Notes under the pieces: model-generated
The model's database searches: none
What the model saw: the letters and a program-made list of their open reading frames with translations, nothing else
What the model was told of the DNA's origin: nothing
In this document: positions 50,455-59,899 of the stretch, one piece after another
Layout: every line of letters begins with the position of its first letter
Position numbering within the stretch: position 1 is the first letter of the stretch
Translations under genes and position numbers: made by a program
Assembly: GCA_965261105.1 (NCBI GenBank)
Contig: CBDHCM010000006.1
Span: forward strand, 2,418,001 to 2,482,000
Length of the DNA stretch: 64,000 nt
Reading direction: 5' to 3'
Source of the DNA: Aldehydirespirator sp965261105
Lineage (GTDB): Bacteria > Actinomycetota > Acidimicrobiia > Acidimicrobiales > Aldehydirespiratoraceae

Positions 50455-51288
50455 TCACTGCTCCTTGGCTTGTTGCTTCTTGAACTCGGTAAGGCTGGGA
50501 AGCCTGTGCGTAGCTACTTGCCTTACGGCCTCACGGAACTGTGACCAACTACGGAGCAGACCAAAGGCGACTTGGGGAACGGCGGGTGTCGTGTGGGGAA
50601 AAAGTGCAAGCGATGCGCCAGTCTCATCGTCGTGGGGCGCGTTGACGGTGGCGACCAACGCCACATTGAGGTACCGCATCACAGCTACCCCACCAGCCTC
50701 GTGCTCTGCTAGTTCTATCTCAGCGTACCACTCGCGACATTGCTCCTTGCTGAGCCTGACTGTTTGCGGCAGCCGTCCCTTTGGGAGACTGATGTGTAAG
50801 AATGGTGCAACCATTCCTCCAATGAGAGGGTCGCCTTCGCGGACTTCCGCTTCATGACGCAAGGGGTTTACGGGGAGGGCCTCACCGTGCAGGTAGGGGC
50901 GTGAGAGCCGAGTTGCGAGTGTGTCTCGTTGCGTCTCCACCTTCTGGCGTGCTTCCTCAGCTCTTCGGCGCTCCTCCTCTGCATCGTCCAAGCGTTTCAG
51001 CAAACCACCGACACCCTCAGGCAACCGGCGCGCAAACCATGCGAGAAATCCAGTCGCGACGGCTGTGCCCAGGACGGCGGCTAGTGCGAGCCAACCACGC
51101 AACGCCCCGGACGTGCCGATGCTGCTTGTCGGCTCCGGCATGGCCTCCCACGTCGTCGCCAGCCACACGCCTACGGCCACAGCAGCGACGAGCACGACGG
51201 CTGCAATCACTACACCGACGGCTTTGACACTGACCCGTCCGGGCTTCGTTGGCTGCATATCGTCACCAGACACGCCTACCGCCTCCAC
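50455..51288 (-). CDS. membrane protein with coiled coil
   Basis: 277 residues. Two N-terminal membrane segments (AVGVVIAAVVLVAAVAVGVW and LRGWLALAAVLGTAVATGFL, within residues 23-86), a charged coiled coil (DDAEEERRRAEEARQKVETQ), then a compact domain with APFLHISLPKGRLPQTVRLS and MRYLNVALVATV. Its start overlaps the end of the small gene upstream by 13 bp. The frame continues past the TGA into a tail remnant, so the gene may be shortened. No family recognised. Confidence 0.65.
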   Translation of the reverse strand: MEAVGVSGDDMQPTKPGRVSVKAVGVVIAAVVLVAAVAVGVWLATTWEAMPEPTSSIGTSGALRGWLALAAVLGTAVATGFLAWFARRLPEGVGGLLKRLDDAEEERRRAEEARQKVETQRDTLATRLSRPYLHGEALPVNPLRHEAEVREGDPLIGGMVAPFLHISLPKGRLPQTVRLSKEQCREWYAEIELAEHEAGGVAVMRYLNVALVATVNAPHDDETGASLALFPHTTPAVPQVAFGLLRSWSQFREAVRQVATHRLPSLTEFKKQQAKEQ

Positions 51289-51533
51289 ATCTCGTAGGGG
51301 GCCGCCGCCTGCAACGGGTACGCGCTCACAAGTGCAGCAGCCGGGGGTGCGTGCTGCTCCACGAACTCTCGTGCCCGATCCACCTGATCAGGTGGCAGCA
51401 CCACACGAAACTGCGCCCTTCCGCACTGCTCGGCATTGAACTGCCTCACATACTGGGACGCCAGTGGACGCACCCCGGCGCAACTGAGCACACGAGGCCC
51501 AGCGACAGTCAGCAGCCTGGGGGTGAGGGGCAT
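51276..51533 (-). CDS. small hypothetical protein
   Basis: 85 residues ending AAAPYEMWRR, overlapping the start of the coiled-coil gene by 13 bp, which supports that it is translated. No membrane segment or motif. The start is uncertain. Confidence 0.4.
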   Translation of the reverse strand: MPLTPRLLTVAGPRVLSCAGVRPLASQYVRQFNAEQCGRAQFRVVLPPDQVDRAREFVEQHAPPAAALVSAYPLQAAAPYEMWRR

Positions 51534-51814
51534 CCAGGCGCACCACTCGTCACCATCGAGCGGACTTCCGTGGGCGATCTCACCGAGCCGCCCAAACAGC
51601 GTGGTTGTGGGCTATCCGAAGCGCTCATCGATGCCGCCGAGGGCGGCTAGCAGCAAGCCTAGACTTGCAGAAGGCATCAGCTCGCGGGCGGCTGCTGAGG
51701 GGCGGACCGAACCTGCACATGCCCTACCGCTCCAGATTATGCTGGCTAACCGACACCCTCGGCACGCCGCTGATCGTGGCAGTCGGCCATCGGTCGGCTA
51801 CCTTCCGACTCGGC

Positions 51815-52549
51815 ATGTACTCCCCACACTCGTCCCTCGTGACTCCACCGGCGAACGCAGTTCTCTGGCGATACATGGAGTTCACGAAACTCGTCTCCCT
51901 CCTCGATAGACAAGCACTACACTTCGCAAGAGCAGACCAACTGGGCGACCCGTTTGAGGGTTCGGTCACCGCCTGGACCCAAACGCAACGTCCGCTGATA
52001 TATCAGGACTTTCCGCCAGGGACTGTTCAACAGATGCCTCGCCTCATAAGGGCGCTACAACATATTTTCTATGTCAACTGCTGGCACGAAAATGACCGCG
52101 AATCACCAGCACTATGGAACATCTACTCGCGCTACTCAGATGGGATCGTTGTCCAGACCGACTTCGGATCGCTTAGGGACAGCCTTCAGTGTAGTGACAA
52201 CATCTACATCGGCAGAGTGTCATACATCGACTACGACATGTCACAGGCTGAACAGGGTGATATGATAACGCGGTACTTCTTCAAGCGGTCAGAATTCCGT
52301 CATGAGCAGGAAGTGCGAGCCGTATGTCATGTTCTACCACCGGGAGGTGGAGAACTCACAGACTCGCTTCTCCAAAGAAATGCGCTTGGCGAATATCGGC
52401 AGGTAGACCTGTCCTTGCTGGTCAAGAAGATAGTCGTGTCACCATCCGCTCAGGACTGGTTCGTTGAACTAGTGCAATCAGTTGTCGCTCGCTACGAGCT
52501 ACCCGCATCGGTCGAGCGATCCTCCCTCAACGCGCCGCCTCGGTGGTAG
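51815..52549 (+). CDS. DUF2971-family protein
   Basis: About 244 residues from the ATG at 51815 (the frame is open to 51605 but that part looks like noise). Family pattern: LWRYMEFTKLVSLLDRQALHF, then DPFEGS, FYVNCWHENDRESPALWNIY, GIVVQTDFGSL and the FRHEQEVRAVC block. DUF2971 proteins occur in bacterial defence and toxin-antitoxin settings (AbiG-like), but no activity is established here. Convergent with the methyltransferase remnant, 16 bp apart. Confidence 0.7.
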   Translation: MYSPHSSLVTPPANAVLWRYMEFTKLVSLLDRQALHFARADQLGDPFEGSVTAWTQTQRPLIYQDFPPGTVQQMPRLIRALQHIFYVNCWHENDRESPALWNIYSRYSDGIVVQTDFGSLRDSLQCSDNIYIGRVSYIDYDMSQAEQGDMITRYFFKRSEFRHEQEVRAVCHVLPPGGGELTDSLLQRNALGEYRQVDLSLLVKKIVVSPSAQDWFVELVQSVVARYELPASVERSSLNAPPRW

Positions 52550-52565
52550 ACGGCTCACGCTCCGG

Positions 52566-54551
52566 TCAGCACATGACCCTCACGACCCGCACCCGTTCAG
52601 CCCATGGATGGGCGGTCTGCCAGTGCTCTTGTGCCCAGGCGTCCACGTCCTGGTCGGGGAGTTCGAGCACTGGGGCCGTGGTGTCGCAGTCGGCGCACCA
52701 TGCCATGAGCGCTCCGTCCCTCAACCCCCAGGTGATGTCACAGACCGAAGCAGTCGTGGCGTCACCGCTTGGCGGTTGGAGAAGACGTTCGCTCAGCAGC
52801 GTGTTGGCGGACTCCTCAATGGACTGACCGACCTCGCTCTCGGCTAGTTGCTTGCGTATCTTCGCGCGCATCGACCCGTGCGCCTTCGAGGGTTTGATGT
52901 CCAACTCGGAGACGAACTGCTCGGCTTGGCCTCCGAGGTCAGCCAGGGTTGTGTGGAGTTCGTCGCTGGCGTCGTAGAGCGGTATCGGCAACCTCCACAG
53001 GTAGGAACTGATGTGGCGTCCGCCGCCCTTGCCGGAGGTCATGAAGGGTTCCACAGCCTTCGTGACGGTCGTGCTGTTGAGGACGCTGCACATGTAGCGG
53101 GCTTCCTCAACTGATCGTGCAGCAGCCCAGTTGAGTTGATGTTCCACAATCGCCTGCTCGTCGGTGACCCGGCAGGCGGTTACGTGCATCCCCGATGCTC
53201 CGTAGACAACGCGGATGGGGGCGATAGGAAACTGGGAGGTCAATTTGCGGTAGTGGTCGATTGACTGATCCAAGCTGAGGTCGCTCTTAGCGTGCTTGTC
53301 TTGCAGTTGCCGGGCCTGCTCCCACCAGCGCCGTAGCCCGTCGTAGTCCTCGATTTCGTCGTCTCGCATCATCTTGCCCTTGCGCAAAGGGAGCACCGCC
53401 TCCGCAGGTGGCCGCTGCCAGTAGGGCATGACCGACTCGCCCAGCAGTACCCGACGTATGAACTGAGATTCGATGACGCCAGTCATGTCGTCCATCGTTT
53501 TCCAGTCGCCCTTCGGGTAGGTGCCCCGGTTGGAGCGGACTGGCCTGCGACCCTCACCGACGCCGAGGGGTGGGGCCTTGTCGGGTTGTACGACGATCAG
53601 AAGACGTGGGTAGAGGTTCGCCCCGTTCGCGAAGCGGCCCTTGTAAGCAGACTCAGGCTGTTCCTCATCATCGATGCTGGCCCGCTCTGCCTGTGTCCGG
53701 TCGATTGCTGGACGCACGTCGGCCCACGATGCACTCGGGTCGGGGAGCTTGCCTGACCACCGTTCCACCTCGTTGGGCAGAGCGGATTGCTCATCTGAGC
53801 GTCTACCGAAGATGACGCAAGCGGTGCGGGGGAAGAACCGGTGGCTGATAGGTGAGATGTCCCAGGCGGTGTCGAACGCCACGAGGGTGTGGCCTCCCTT
53901 GTTGAGGGGGAACCTCCCGCCACGAAACCCTGCTGATTGGTCGCGGGTCAGCACACCTGCGGGCATGACGAACCCGAAGCGTCCGTCTGGTGCGAGGTAC
54001 TGCTCCACGGATCGGGCCACGAACAAGTCAGCGAGGTCTTGGTGCGTGGCGACGTTCCCGCCCGCCCACAGCTTGCGTTCTTTGGCCATCAACTGAAATA
54101 CGGTCTTCATGGCATCGGTCATGAACCGATATGCGAGCCACGGCGGGTTGCCGATCAGCACCGTTCTCCGGTTCTCCTCACGAGCCAACCACGCCGGTCG
54201 AGCCAGGTTGCGCACGTAGTAGCCCCAGATGTGGTCACGGCGCTCGTCATGGAGGCGGCACATCGTCTTGAACGTCGCCTCAACCGTCTCCAGATCAGCC
54301 CCGGAGAGGCCATGACGCTTCGCTATCGAAGAGATCGACGGCGCTTCCTTGCCCCGCTGCCGGTTGGTGGCCGACTCTGCGAGGTCAGCCACCAACGCGT
54401 CGAAGGTGTCGGCGTCGTCTAGTAGCCGTTGAGGGAACCGGAGCTGGTCAGCGAACAACTCAGCACCGTCGTCGGTGCTGACGTTGAGCGTCTCGGAAGC
54501 GAAAATGTCGCCGCGTTGGCCCCACTGCACGCTGTCACCCAGCTTCTCCCA
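52566..54551 (-). pseudogene. 5'-truncated DNA adenine methyltransferase (type IIG or PglX-like)
   Basis: More than 650 codons open from 54551 (WEKLGDSVQWGQRGD) to 52566. It has the catalytic motif IV VLIGNPPWLAYRF (NPPW, N6-adenine type), then GRFGFVMPAGVLTR and a long target-recognition-like region, and ends in a Cys pair (CDITW, CADCD) and a tail DVDAWAQEHW. The SAM-binding motif I that should precede NPPW by 100-200 residues is missing. The 5' end is cut about 35 bp from an IS630 remnant. Without motif I it should not methylate DNA. Probably once part of a restriction-modification or BREX-like system. Confidence 0.8.
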
Positions 54552-54585
54552 TCAGCTCGCTGAGAGGCTCTCCGCTCTCGCTGCT

Positions 54586-55304
54586 CTAGTGTCCTGTCTG
54601 GGGAATTCGCTGGATATGTGAGGTGAGGTTGTCGAGTATCTCGTCGGCGGTGTTGCGCCATATGTAGGGTTTGGGGCCTTGGTTCCAGTTGTCGGTCCAG
54701 GCGTTGATGGAGTCTTTGAGGTCGGCGACGCTGGTGTGGGTGCCGCGGCGGAGCCGTTTGGTGGTGAGTTCTGAAAACCAGCGCTCGACGAGGTTCATCC
54801 AGGAGCTGTAGGCGGGGGTGAAGTGGACCTTGTCGACGAACTGGGGTCCGGCGACAGCTTTGACTCCCCCACGAGGTGGGGCTTGAGCCCGAACGCCCGC
54901 CAGATGGCGTGCACCGAGGCCCGCGAGATGCCCGCCGCGGCGGCCATGGACCGCGTCGACCAGTGCGTCGCGCCCGGCGGGGCGGACTCCAGGGTGCGCA
55001 CGATCACCTCCTCGACCTTGGCGTCGTCGATGGTGCGCGGCGGGCCCGGCCGCGGGTCGTCGCTGAGCCCGTCGAGGCGGCGCTCCCCGAACCGGCTGCG
55101 CCACTTGGCGACCGTCGCGGGATGGCACCCCAGCCCCGCGGCGATCTCCTTGTTGTAGCGGCCCTCGGCCGCGGCCAGCACGATACGGCACCGCAGCGCC
55201 AGAGCCTGAGACGACTTCGGCCGGCGAGCCCACCGCTCAAGCGTCTCGCGCTCCTCGCCGCTGAGCTCGATCACAACCGTCGGCCGTCCCCGCCGTGCGC
55301 CCAT
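54586..55304 (-). pseudogene. IS630-family transposase, central part deleted
   Basis: Starts at 55304 with a two-part helix-turn-helix (RYNKEIAAGLGCHPATVAKW and GATHWSTRSMAAAAGISRAS), runs to about FGLKPHLVG, then changes frame and continues with FTPAYSSWMNLVERWFSELT and IWRNTADEILDN. About 100 or more residues with the two catalytic Asp are missing; only the region of the Glu remains. Cannot transpose by itself but could be moved by an intact relative. Confidence 0.8.
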
Positions 55305-55387
55305 AGCCGCCCCCGATCATCGCCTGCGACAGCCATGCTACCGCCCCGGCCATACAAACGCGACGAACTAGCCAGACCGGACACTAG
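54586..55387 (-). mobile_element. IS630-family element with internal deletion
   Basis: 0.8 kb with end repeats CTAGTGTCCTGTCTGG at the left and the complement of CTAGTGTCCGGTCTGG at the right; TA is duplicated as usual for this family. The transposase inside has lost its middle part. It lies against the cut end of the methyltransferase remnant. Confidence 0.8.
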
Positions 55388-55954
55388 GCAACCGCCTTTG
55401 AGTTGACGGTCACTTGACCGTCAACTTGGCGCGCCCGGAAACGGGCCAAGAACGCTCGCGTGCGTTCTGGATCGTTTCAGATCGTCCTATTCAGAGCTGA
55501 TCAAAGTCTGAACTGTCCAAAAGCACTGAGAACCCCTTGATTTTGAGCTAGCTCGCGAACACAGTCTGCCTAACCCGCGAACAAGCTGCGGTGGGGTGTT
55601 CGCGACCACCTCTGACCTCGGCGTTTAGCACCCTCCGGGAAAGTCGTCACATTTCTTGGGCGGGTTTGTCACATTTGCTGCTGGGAACAGGCTAGAGGCA
55701 GCGCATAACCCGAGGTCAGAGCGGCGCGAAATAGTTCCCGGCCTTCACATCCTGCACACGCGAATAGTCACAAGCAGAACCTTCACAGCCGCCCTGACGC
55801 AGGCTCCCCAAGCGCCTGTAGAGATGGTCAGCAGCCCGGCTGTCGCACCCAGGCTGTAAATTACAGCTATGAGACTTGCATCGCTTGGAGGCATCACCTT
55901 CTCCTCCCCCACCTGCCCGCTGCCGCTGCTGAGCCAGCCCACGGAGGTGCTGCG
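55388..55954. other. gene-free stretch with strong inverted repeat
   Basis: No gene seen in 567 bp. At 55401-55426 there is a perfect inverted repeat with 12-bp arms AGTTGACGGTCA and a 2-bp centre. Eleven bases of that arm recur at 56006-56016. A TCACATTT direct repeat lies near 55648-55680. Possible protein-binding site or transposon end. Confidence 0.5.
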
Positions 55955-56113
55955 ATGAGCCGCAAACGAAAGCGCCCGAGTCGTCGCCGTCGTGGGGTCG
56001 AGCCGGTTGACGGTCAGGTGTGGGATGCTCAATTGGAGACCGAGAGGATGATCGCAGAAGCGGCCTGCAAGAGGCGTCAAGAAATGAGGCCCTTCGCGTA
56101 TTCGTGGGATTGA
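55955..56113 (+). pseudogene. small basic protein gene truncated by ISL3 copy 2
   Basis: ATG with GGAGG upstream; reads MSRKRKRPSRRRRGVEPVDG, then an acidic helix (ETERMIAEAACKRRQEM). At 56088 the ISL3 end begins, and the last codons RPFAYSWD come from the insertion sequence. So the original C-terminus is lost. Family unknown. Confidence 0.5.
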
Positions 56114-56250
56114 GGGTTGCTGGCACCGGTTGGGTCATTATGTCACGAGGATGCCTCATTATGTCACGAGGATGCCGCGGGCTTCGAAGTTGCGTGGGTT
56201 GGTGAAGCCGTGGGCGGTGCGTCGCAGGACTTGGAGCAGGTTGTTGGTGC

Positions 56251-56691
56251 TTATCTGTAGGGCTGGGCGCTGTGGTGGTTCGGAGCTTGGGTTTCATGTG
56301 GGAGACATGTCGTTGACGGGGCGGGGATGCGGTTTTGGCGCCGGTGGCCGAGGTGCTGGGCGAGGTGTTCTCGGAGTTGGTGGTTGTCGGCTTTGAGTCT
56401 GGTGATCTCGTCGAGGGCGGCCTCGAGGCGTTGTCGCAGCGATTCGGCTGATCCTCGTTCGGGTGATGGAACGGGGACAGCCTGGGCTGTGGCAGTGCGG
56501 CGGAGTCGGTCGATGTCGGCTCGCAGGTCGGGCTGGCGGTAGAGCCAGGACCGGGACACGCCTGCTGTGCGGGCGACGTGTGCGAACGTGATCGGTTGCG
56601 CGGTGGCGTGGAGGCGCTGTAGCGCTTCGGTGGCGCGTTGGCGGGTCTGGTCGGAGCGTTGGCGGGCGGCAGCGGCGAGGGCGGCGGTCAT
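56251..56691 (-). CDS. tnpC: TnpC-like (DUF6262) protein
   Basis: 146 residues. Helix-turn-helix-like region (PITFAHVARTAGVSRSWLYR) followed by a coiled coil (RLKADNHQLREHLAQHL). Small proteins of this kind accompany the two recombinases of Tn554-type elements and influence orientation and frequency of insertion. Start overlaps the tnpB-like stop (ATGA); the stop is at the element's edge. Confidence 0.75.
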   Translation of the reverse strand: MTAALAAAARQRSDQTRQRATEALQRLHATAQPITFAHVARTAGVSRSWLYRQPDLRADIDRLRRTATAQAVPVPSPERGSAESLRQRLEAALDEITRLKADNHQLREHLAQHLGHRRQNRIPAPSTTCLPHETQAPNHHSAQPYR

Positions 56692-58640
56692 GGGGTGGTG
56701 TCTCCAATGTCTTCGAGCGCGGCGATGAGCCGGTTGAGGTTGTCGTGGACTTGCCGGTGGTTGTCAGCGAGCCGGAACCGGCCGTCGGCTTCGGCGGTGG
56801 CGATGAGCAGTCTGGTCTGGTCGTGTTGGCGGCGGTGGATGTCGAGGAATGCAGGGGTTGTCTGGAAGTCGGGGCAGGTGAGGCAGGCGTTGGGGTGGGG
56901 GCAGTCCTGTTGGGGTGGGCGTCGGCGGTAGCCGTTGGGCAGGCTGGCCTGGACGCGGGTCATGTTGTGGGTGGTCCACTCGGCTTGGGCGGTGAGCGCG
57001 CCGGGGTCGTGGGCGATGCTTTCTCCGGCGAGGTTGACTCGCTGCTGGCAGTAGTCGTCGAAGGCTGCGCGGACGGTGGTGTCATGGAGCGCGGCGTAGC
57101 GGGCGGTCATTTGGGGGCTGGCATGGCCGAGGAGCCGCCCGATGACGTGTTGGGGGACGCCTGTGTTGATCAGCCGGGTGCCGAAGGTGTGGCGGAACTG
57201 GTGGGCGGTGACCCGCACGGGCTGGCCGGTGTCGTCGCGCGGGTCGATGTTGTGTTGCCGGCGGGCCAGACGCCCCCGCAGCGTGGCGTAGCTGAACGGC
57301 CGGGTCGCGTCGGGGTTGGAGTGCGGGGCGGGGAACAGCACCGGCACAGCGTCGGGCCGGCGGTTGAGCAGATGCGTCTGTTGGGCTCGGATGGCTTCGG
57401 CGGCGGCGGCGCTGAGGGGCACGAGCTGCTCGGCGGCCGTCTTGGTGTTGAAGTAGCGAAGGCAGGGCCATCGGGCGCTGTCTTCGATGATCGGGTTGAA
57501 CGGCAGCGAGCAGGCGTCGCTGGCCCGCAGGCCGGTCTCCATGAGCACGGTGACCAGCGCCCGGGTCGTGGCGTCGGGCAGCATTGCGAGGCGTTCGGGG
57601 TCTTCGAGCTGCGCCATGACGAACTCGGGGATGAACCGGGGCAGGGGCCGGGGTCGGCTGGGCAGGTCGTCGTGATAGATCGCTGCCGTCGCGGGCAGTC
57701 GCGGCAGCCGGCCGTGGCGTCGGCAAGCATCGAGAAAGACCCGCAGACACGTGATGTAGGTGCTGGAGGTGTGAGCAGCGAGATGTGAGGCGGCCACCCA
57801 CACCAGATAGGACTCCAGCGCGTCGCGGGTGACGACAGCCTCGTCGGAGGCCCGGGGATCGCGTCGGGTGAGGAATCGGCTGAACCACAGCATCGCCCGC
57901 ACATCGACGTGCACGCTGCCGAAGGTCTTGCCCGACCCCAGCCGAAGCCTCGCCCAGCGCTTCACCGCGGCGCGCAGCCACGGCTGGTCGATGGTGTCGA
58001 AACGGGTCTGAGCCGGCGACCGGGTCACCTTGATCCCCAGCCGCGAGGCGACCCAGACGTCCGACGCGTACTCGGCTTCGATGTCGATGCCGCCGAGGTC
58101 GCTGAGGCGTCGGTAGGCGTAGCGGATGAGCCCGATCGTGGGGCTCGGGTCCTTGAGGCCTCGGGACCTCACTTCGTCGAGCCAGTGCTCCAGCGGCCGG
58201 TCCAGCAGCGAGCCGGCGCCGCTGTCGGCCACCAGAGCGACCAGATGCCTCACCGTCGAGGGCGGCACCCTCACAGTGCGGTCGTCGTGGCGGCACTGCA
58301 GCACGTACGCGACCTCCAGGCGGGCCCCGACGGCCAACGCCGACAGGTCGAAGCCGTCCACGTTCTCTGAGCCGGCCCGGACCGCGACCGCGGCGGCGCC
58401 CGCCTTGAACTCCCCGAGGTCGGGCTTGGCGTGGTTGGCCCACCGCTGGTGGTGAGCAGAGCACAGATCCCGCGCCCAGGCGCTGCGCCCGCATCCCGCC
58501 ACCTCGCAGCGGCCCCGACCGAACACCGGGTCCTCGGGCGACACCGCGATCACCTCGCCGCAGAACTCCCGGCGCACAGCCGCCACGAGCTCGCCCAGAT
58601 GGTCGCCGCGGCCGCTGTGGGCGGGGACGGCGCTCAGCAT
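56688..58640 (-). CDS. tnpB: TnpB-like tyrosine recombinase
   Basis: 650 residues from the ATG at 58640, which overlaps the tnpA-like stop. N-terminal Cys motif (CEVAGCGRSAWARDLCSAHH, a zinc knuckle), a core-binding region, and the catalytic domain: Arg in METGLRASDACSLPF, H-x2-R in HQFRHTFGTRL, His in LLGHASPQM and Tyr in ARYAAL. A C-terminal extension with CPHPNACLTCPDF follows. Long form typical for the second recombinase of Tn554-like elements. All catalytic residues are present. Confidence 0.88.
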   Translation of the reverse strand: MLSAVPAHSGRGDHLGELVAAVRREFCGEVIAVSPEDPVFGRGRCEVAGCGRSAWARDLCSAHHQRWANHAKPDLGEFKAGAAAVAVRAGSENVDGFDLSALAVGARLEVAYVLQCRHDDRTVRVPPSTVRHLVALVADSGAGSLLDRPLEHWLDEVRSRGLKDPSPTIGLIRYAYRRLSDLGGIDIEAEYASDVWVASRLGIKVTRSPAQTRFDTIDQPWLRAAVKRWARLRLGSGKTFGSVHVDVRAMLWFSRFLTRRDPRASDEAVVTRDALESYLVWVAASHLAAHTSSTYITCLRVFLDACRRHGRLPRLPATAAIYHDDLPSRPRPLPRFIPEFVMAQLEDPERLAMLPDATTRALVTVLMETGLRASDACSLPFNPIIEDSARWPCLRYFNTKTAAEQLVPLSAAAAEAIRAQQTHLLNRRPDAVPVLFPAPHSNPDATRPFSYATLRGRLARRQHNIDPRDDTGQPVRVTAHQFRHTFGTRLINTGVPQHVIGRLLGHASPQMTARYAALHDTTVRAAFDDYCQQRVNLAGESIAHDPGALTAQAEWTTHNMTRVQASLPNGYRRRPPQQDCPHPNACLTCPDFQTTPAFLDIHRRQHDQTRLLIATAEADGRFRLADNHRQVHDNLNRLIAALEDIGDTTP

Positions 58641-59743
58641 GAGACGCCGTCCCAGGCGCCTGCACGCACCAGCTCGGACCGCAGGTCCTCGACGTCGAGG
58701 TGCACATACGCTTCGCTGGTCGCGCTCACCGACCGGTGCGTCAACAGCTTGGACACGACCTCGATCGCCACACCGGCGCGGATCAGCTCGGCGGCGCGGC
58801 TGTGGCGCAGCGTGTGCGGGGTGAACTCGATGCCCGTGCGGGCTCGCAGCCGCCGCACCAGCTTCGCGACCGCACCGTAGCGCAGCGGCCTGCCCACCGG
58901 CGCCGACCACAGGTTCACGAACACGTAGTCAGAGTCCAATCCGCCGTACTCGGTGTGCATGTAATCGCTGTAGAGCCGCACCAGCGGCGCTGACACCGGC
59001 ACCGTCGCCGGCGACGAACATTTGGCCCGGGCCCCGTTCGCGTTGTCGGCCCGGGCCACGATGCTCACCTGCCGCCGCCGGCTCACGAAGTCCTCGTGCC
59101 CCAAACCGAGCGCCTGGCCGACCCGCATGCCCGTCTCGGCCAACAAGGCGAACAAGAACCGGTCCCGCAGCCGGGTGCACGCCGCCAAGATCACAGCGAT
59201 CTCCTCGACGCCGAGCACAGCCGGCAGCCGCCGCGGCACACGCAGCCGCACCGGCCGCAGCCGCACCGGCCCGTCACCAGCGATGCCGTGCAAGAACGGC
59301 TTGCAGGAACCCCGAGACCCGCGCCGCCACGCCACCAACTCCGCCGCCACGCCCACGCCGCCGCTGCGAGCGTGGAAGTCATAGAACCCAAACAGCGCGG
59401 CCAGGTGACGGTTCACCGTCGCCGCGCTGCGAACCGCCGCCGTGTCATCGAACACGATCACATTGTCGGCCCGAGCCCGCAGCCATGCCACGAACCGCGA
59501 GACGTCCTCGACCCCAACGCTGTCCCAGACCAGGCGACGGGCCCCGAGGAACTCAAACCAAAGCCGCAGACCGTGCGCGTAGGCCCTCACCGTGTTCGGT
59601 GAACGCTCGATGCCAGCCAGATGCGCCAGATAACGCTCCACCGGCTCCACCAGAACCCACCCGTCGTCGACGACCGTCCAAGACTCGGCGCCGGTCACCG
59701 GCATCACCACACGCTGAACCCTCACAGGCCACCTCCACCGCAT
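58634..59743 (-). CDS. tnpA: TnpA-like tyrosine recombinase
   Basis: About 369 residues from the ATG at 59743 (59704 is an alternative). SAM-like core-binding N-terminus (VERYLAHLAGIERSPNTVRA) and a catalytic domain with Arg in LAETGMRVGQALGL, H-x2-R in HTLRHSRAAEL, His in LLTHRSVSAT and Tyr in SEAYVHLD. First gene of the tnpABC operon; overlaps the next gene by 7 bp. Confidence 0.88.
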   Translation of the reverse strand: MRWRWPVRVQRVVMPVTGAESWTVVDDGWVLVEPVERYLAHLAGIERSPNTVRAYAHGLRLWFEFLGARRLVWDSVGVEDVSRFVAWLRARADNVIVFDDTAAVRSAATVNRHLAALFGFYDFHARSGGVGVAAELVAWRRGSRGSCKPFLHGIAGDGPVRLRPVRLRVPRRLPAVLGVEEIAVILAACTRLRDRFLFALLAETGMRVGQALGLGHEDFVSRRRQVSIVARADNANGARAKCSSPATVPVSAPLVRLYSDYMHTEYGGLDSDYVFVNLWSAPVGRPLRYGAVAKLVRRLRARTGIEFTPHTLRHSRAAELIRAGVAIEVVSKLLTHRSVSATSEAYVHLDVEDLRSELVRAGAWDGVSC

Positions 59744-59899
59744 CACGACCAGCGACCGCAGGCCGAAGGAAGCGCTGTCCAGCTCACGCCGCCAGCAACA
59801 TCGCGGACTCCAACGACACGCTCCAGAGAACGCGTCCACGACAGCCCGCCACATGCCCGTCAGCGACATCGACGACACCCTCTGACACGCTCCAGAGAA

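Larger units (their letters stand above)
56245..59899 (-). mobile_element. Tn554-like tnpABC transposon inside ISL3 copy 2
   Basis: About 3.65 kb. The hexamer TGGTGC is at both junctions (56245-56250 and 59900-59905), agreeing with the 6-nt core known for Tn554-type elements. Three coupled genes fill it. The last stop codon (TAA) is at the very first bases of the left end, and a 16-bp repeat GACACGCTCCAGAGAA occurs twice at the right end (59815 and 59884). No cargo gene is present. Confidence 0.85.

Noticed and set aside
55716..56297. 193-codon minus-strand open frame
   Set aside because: It joins the ISL3 remnant in a wrong frame with unrelated flanking sequence.
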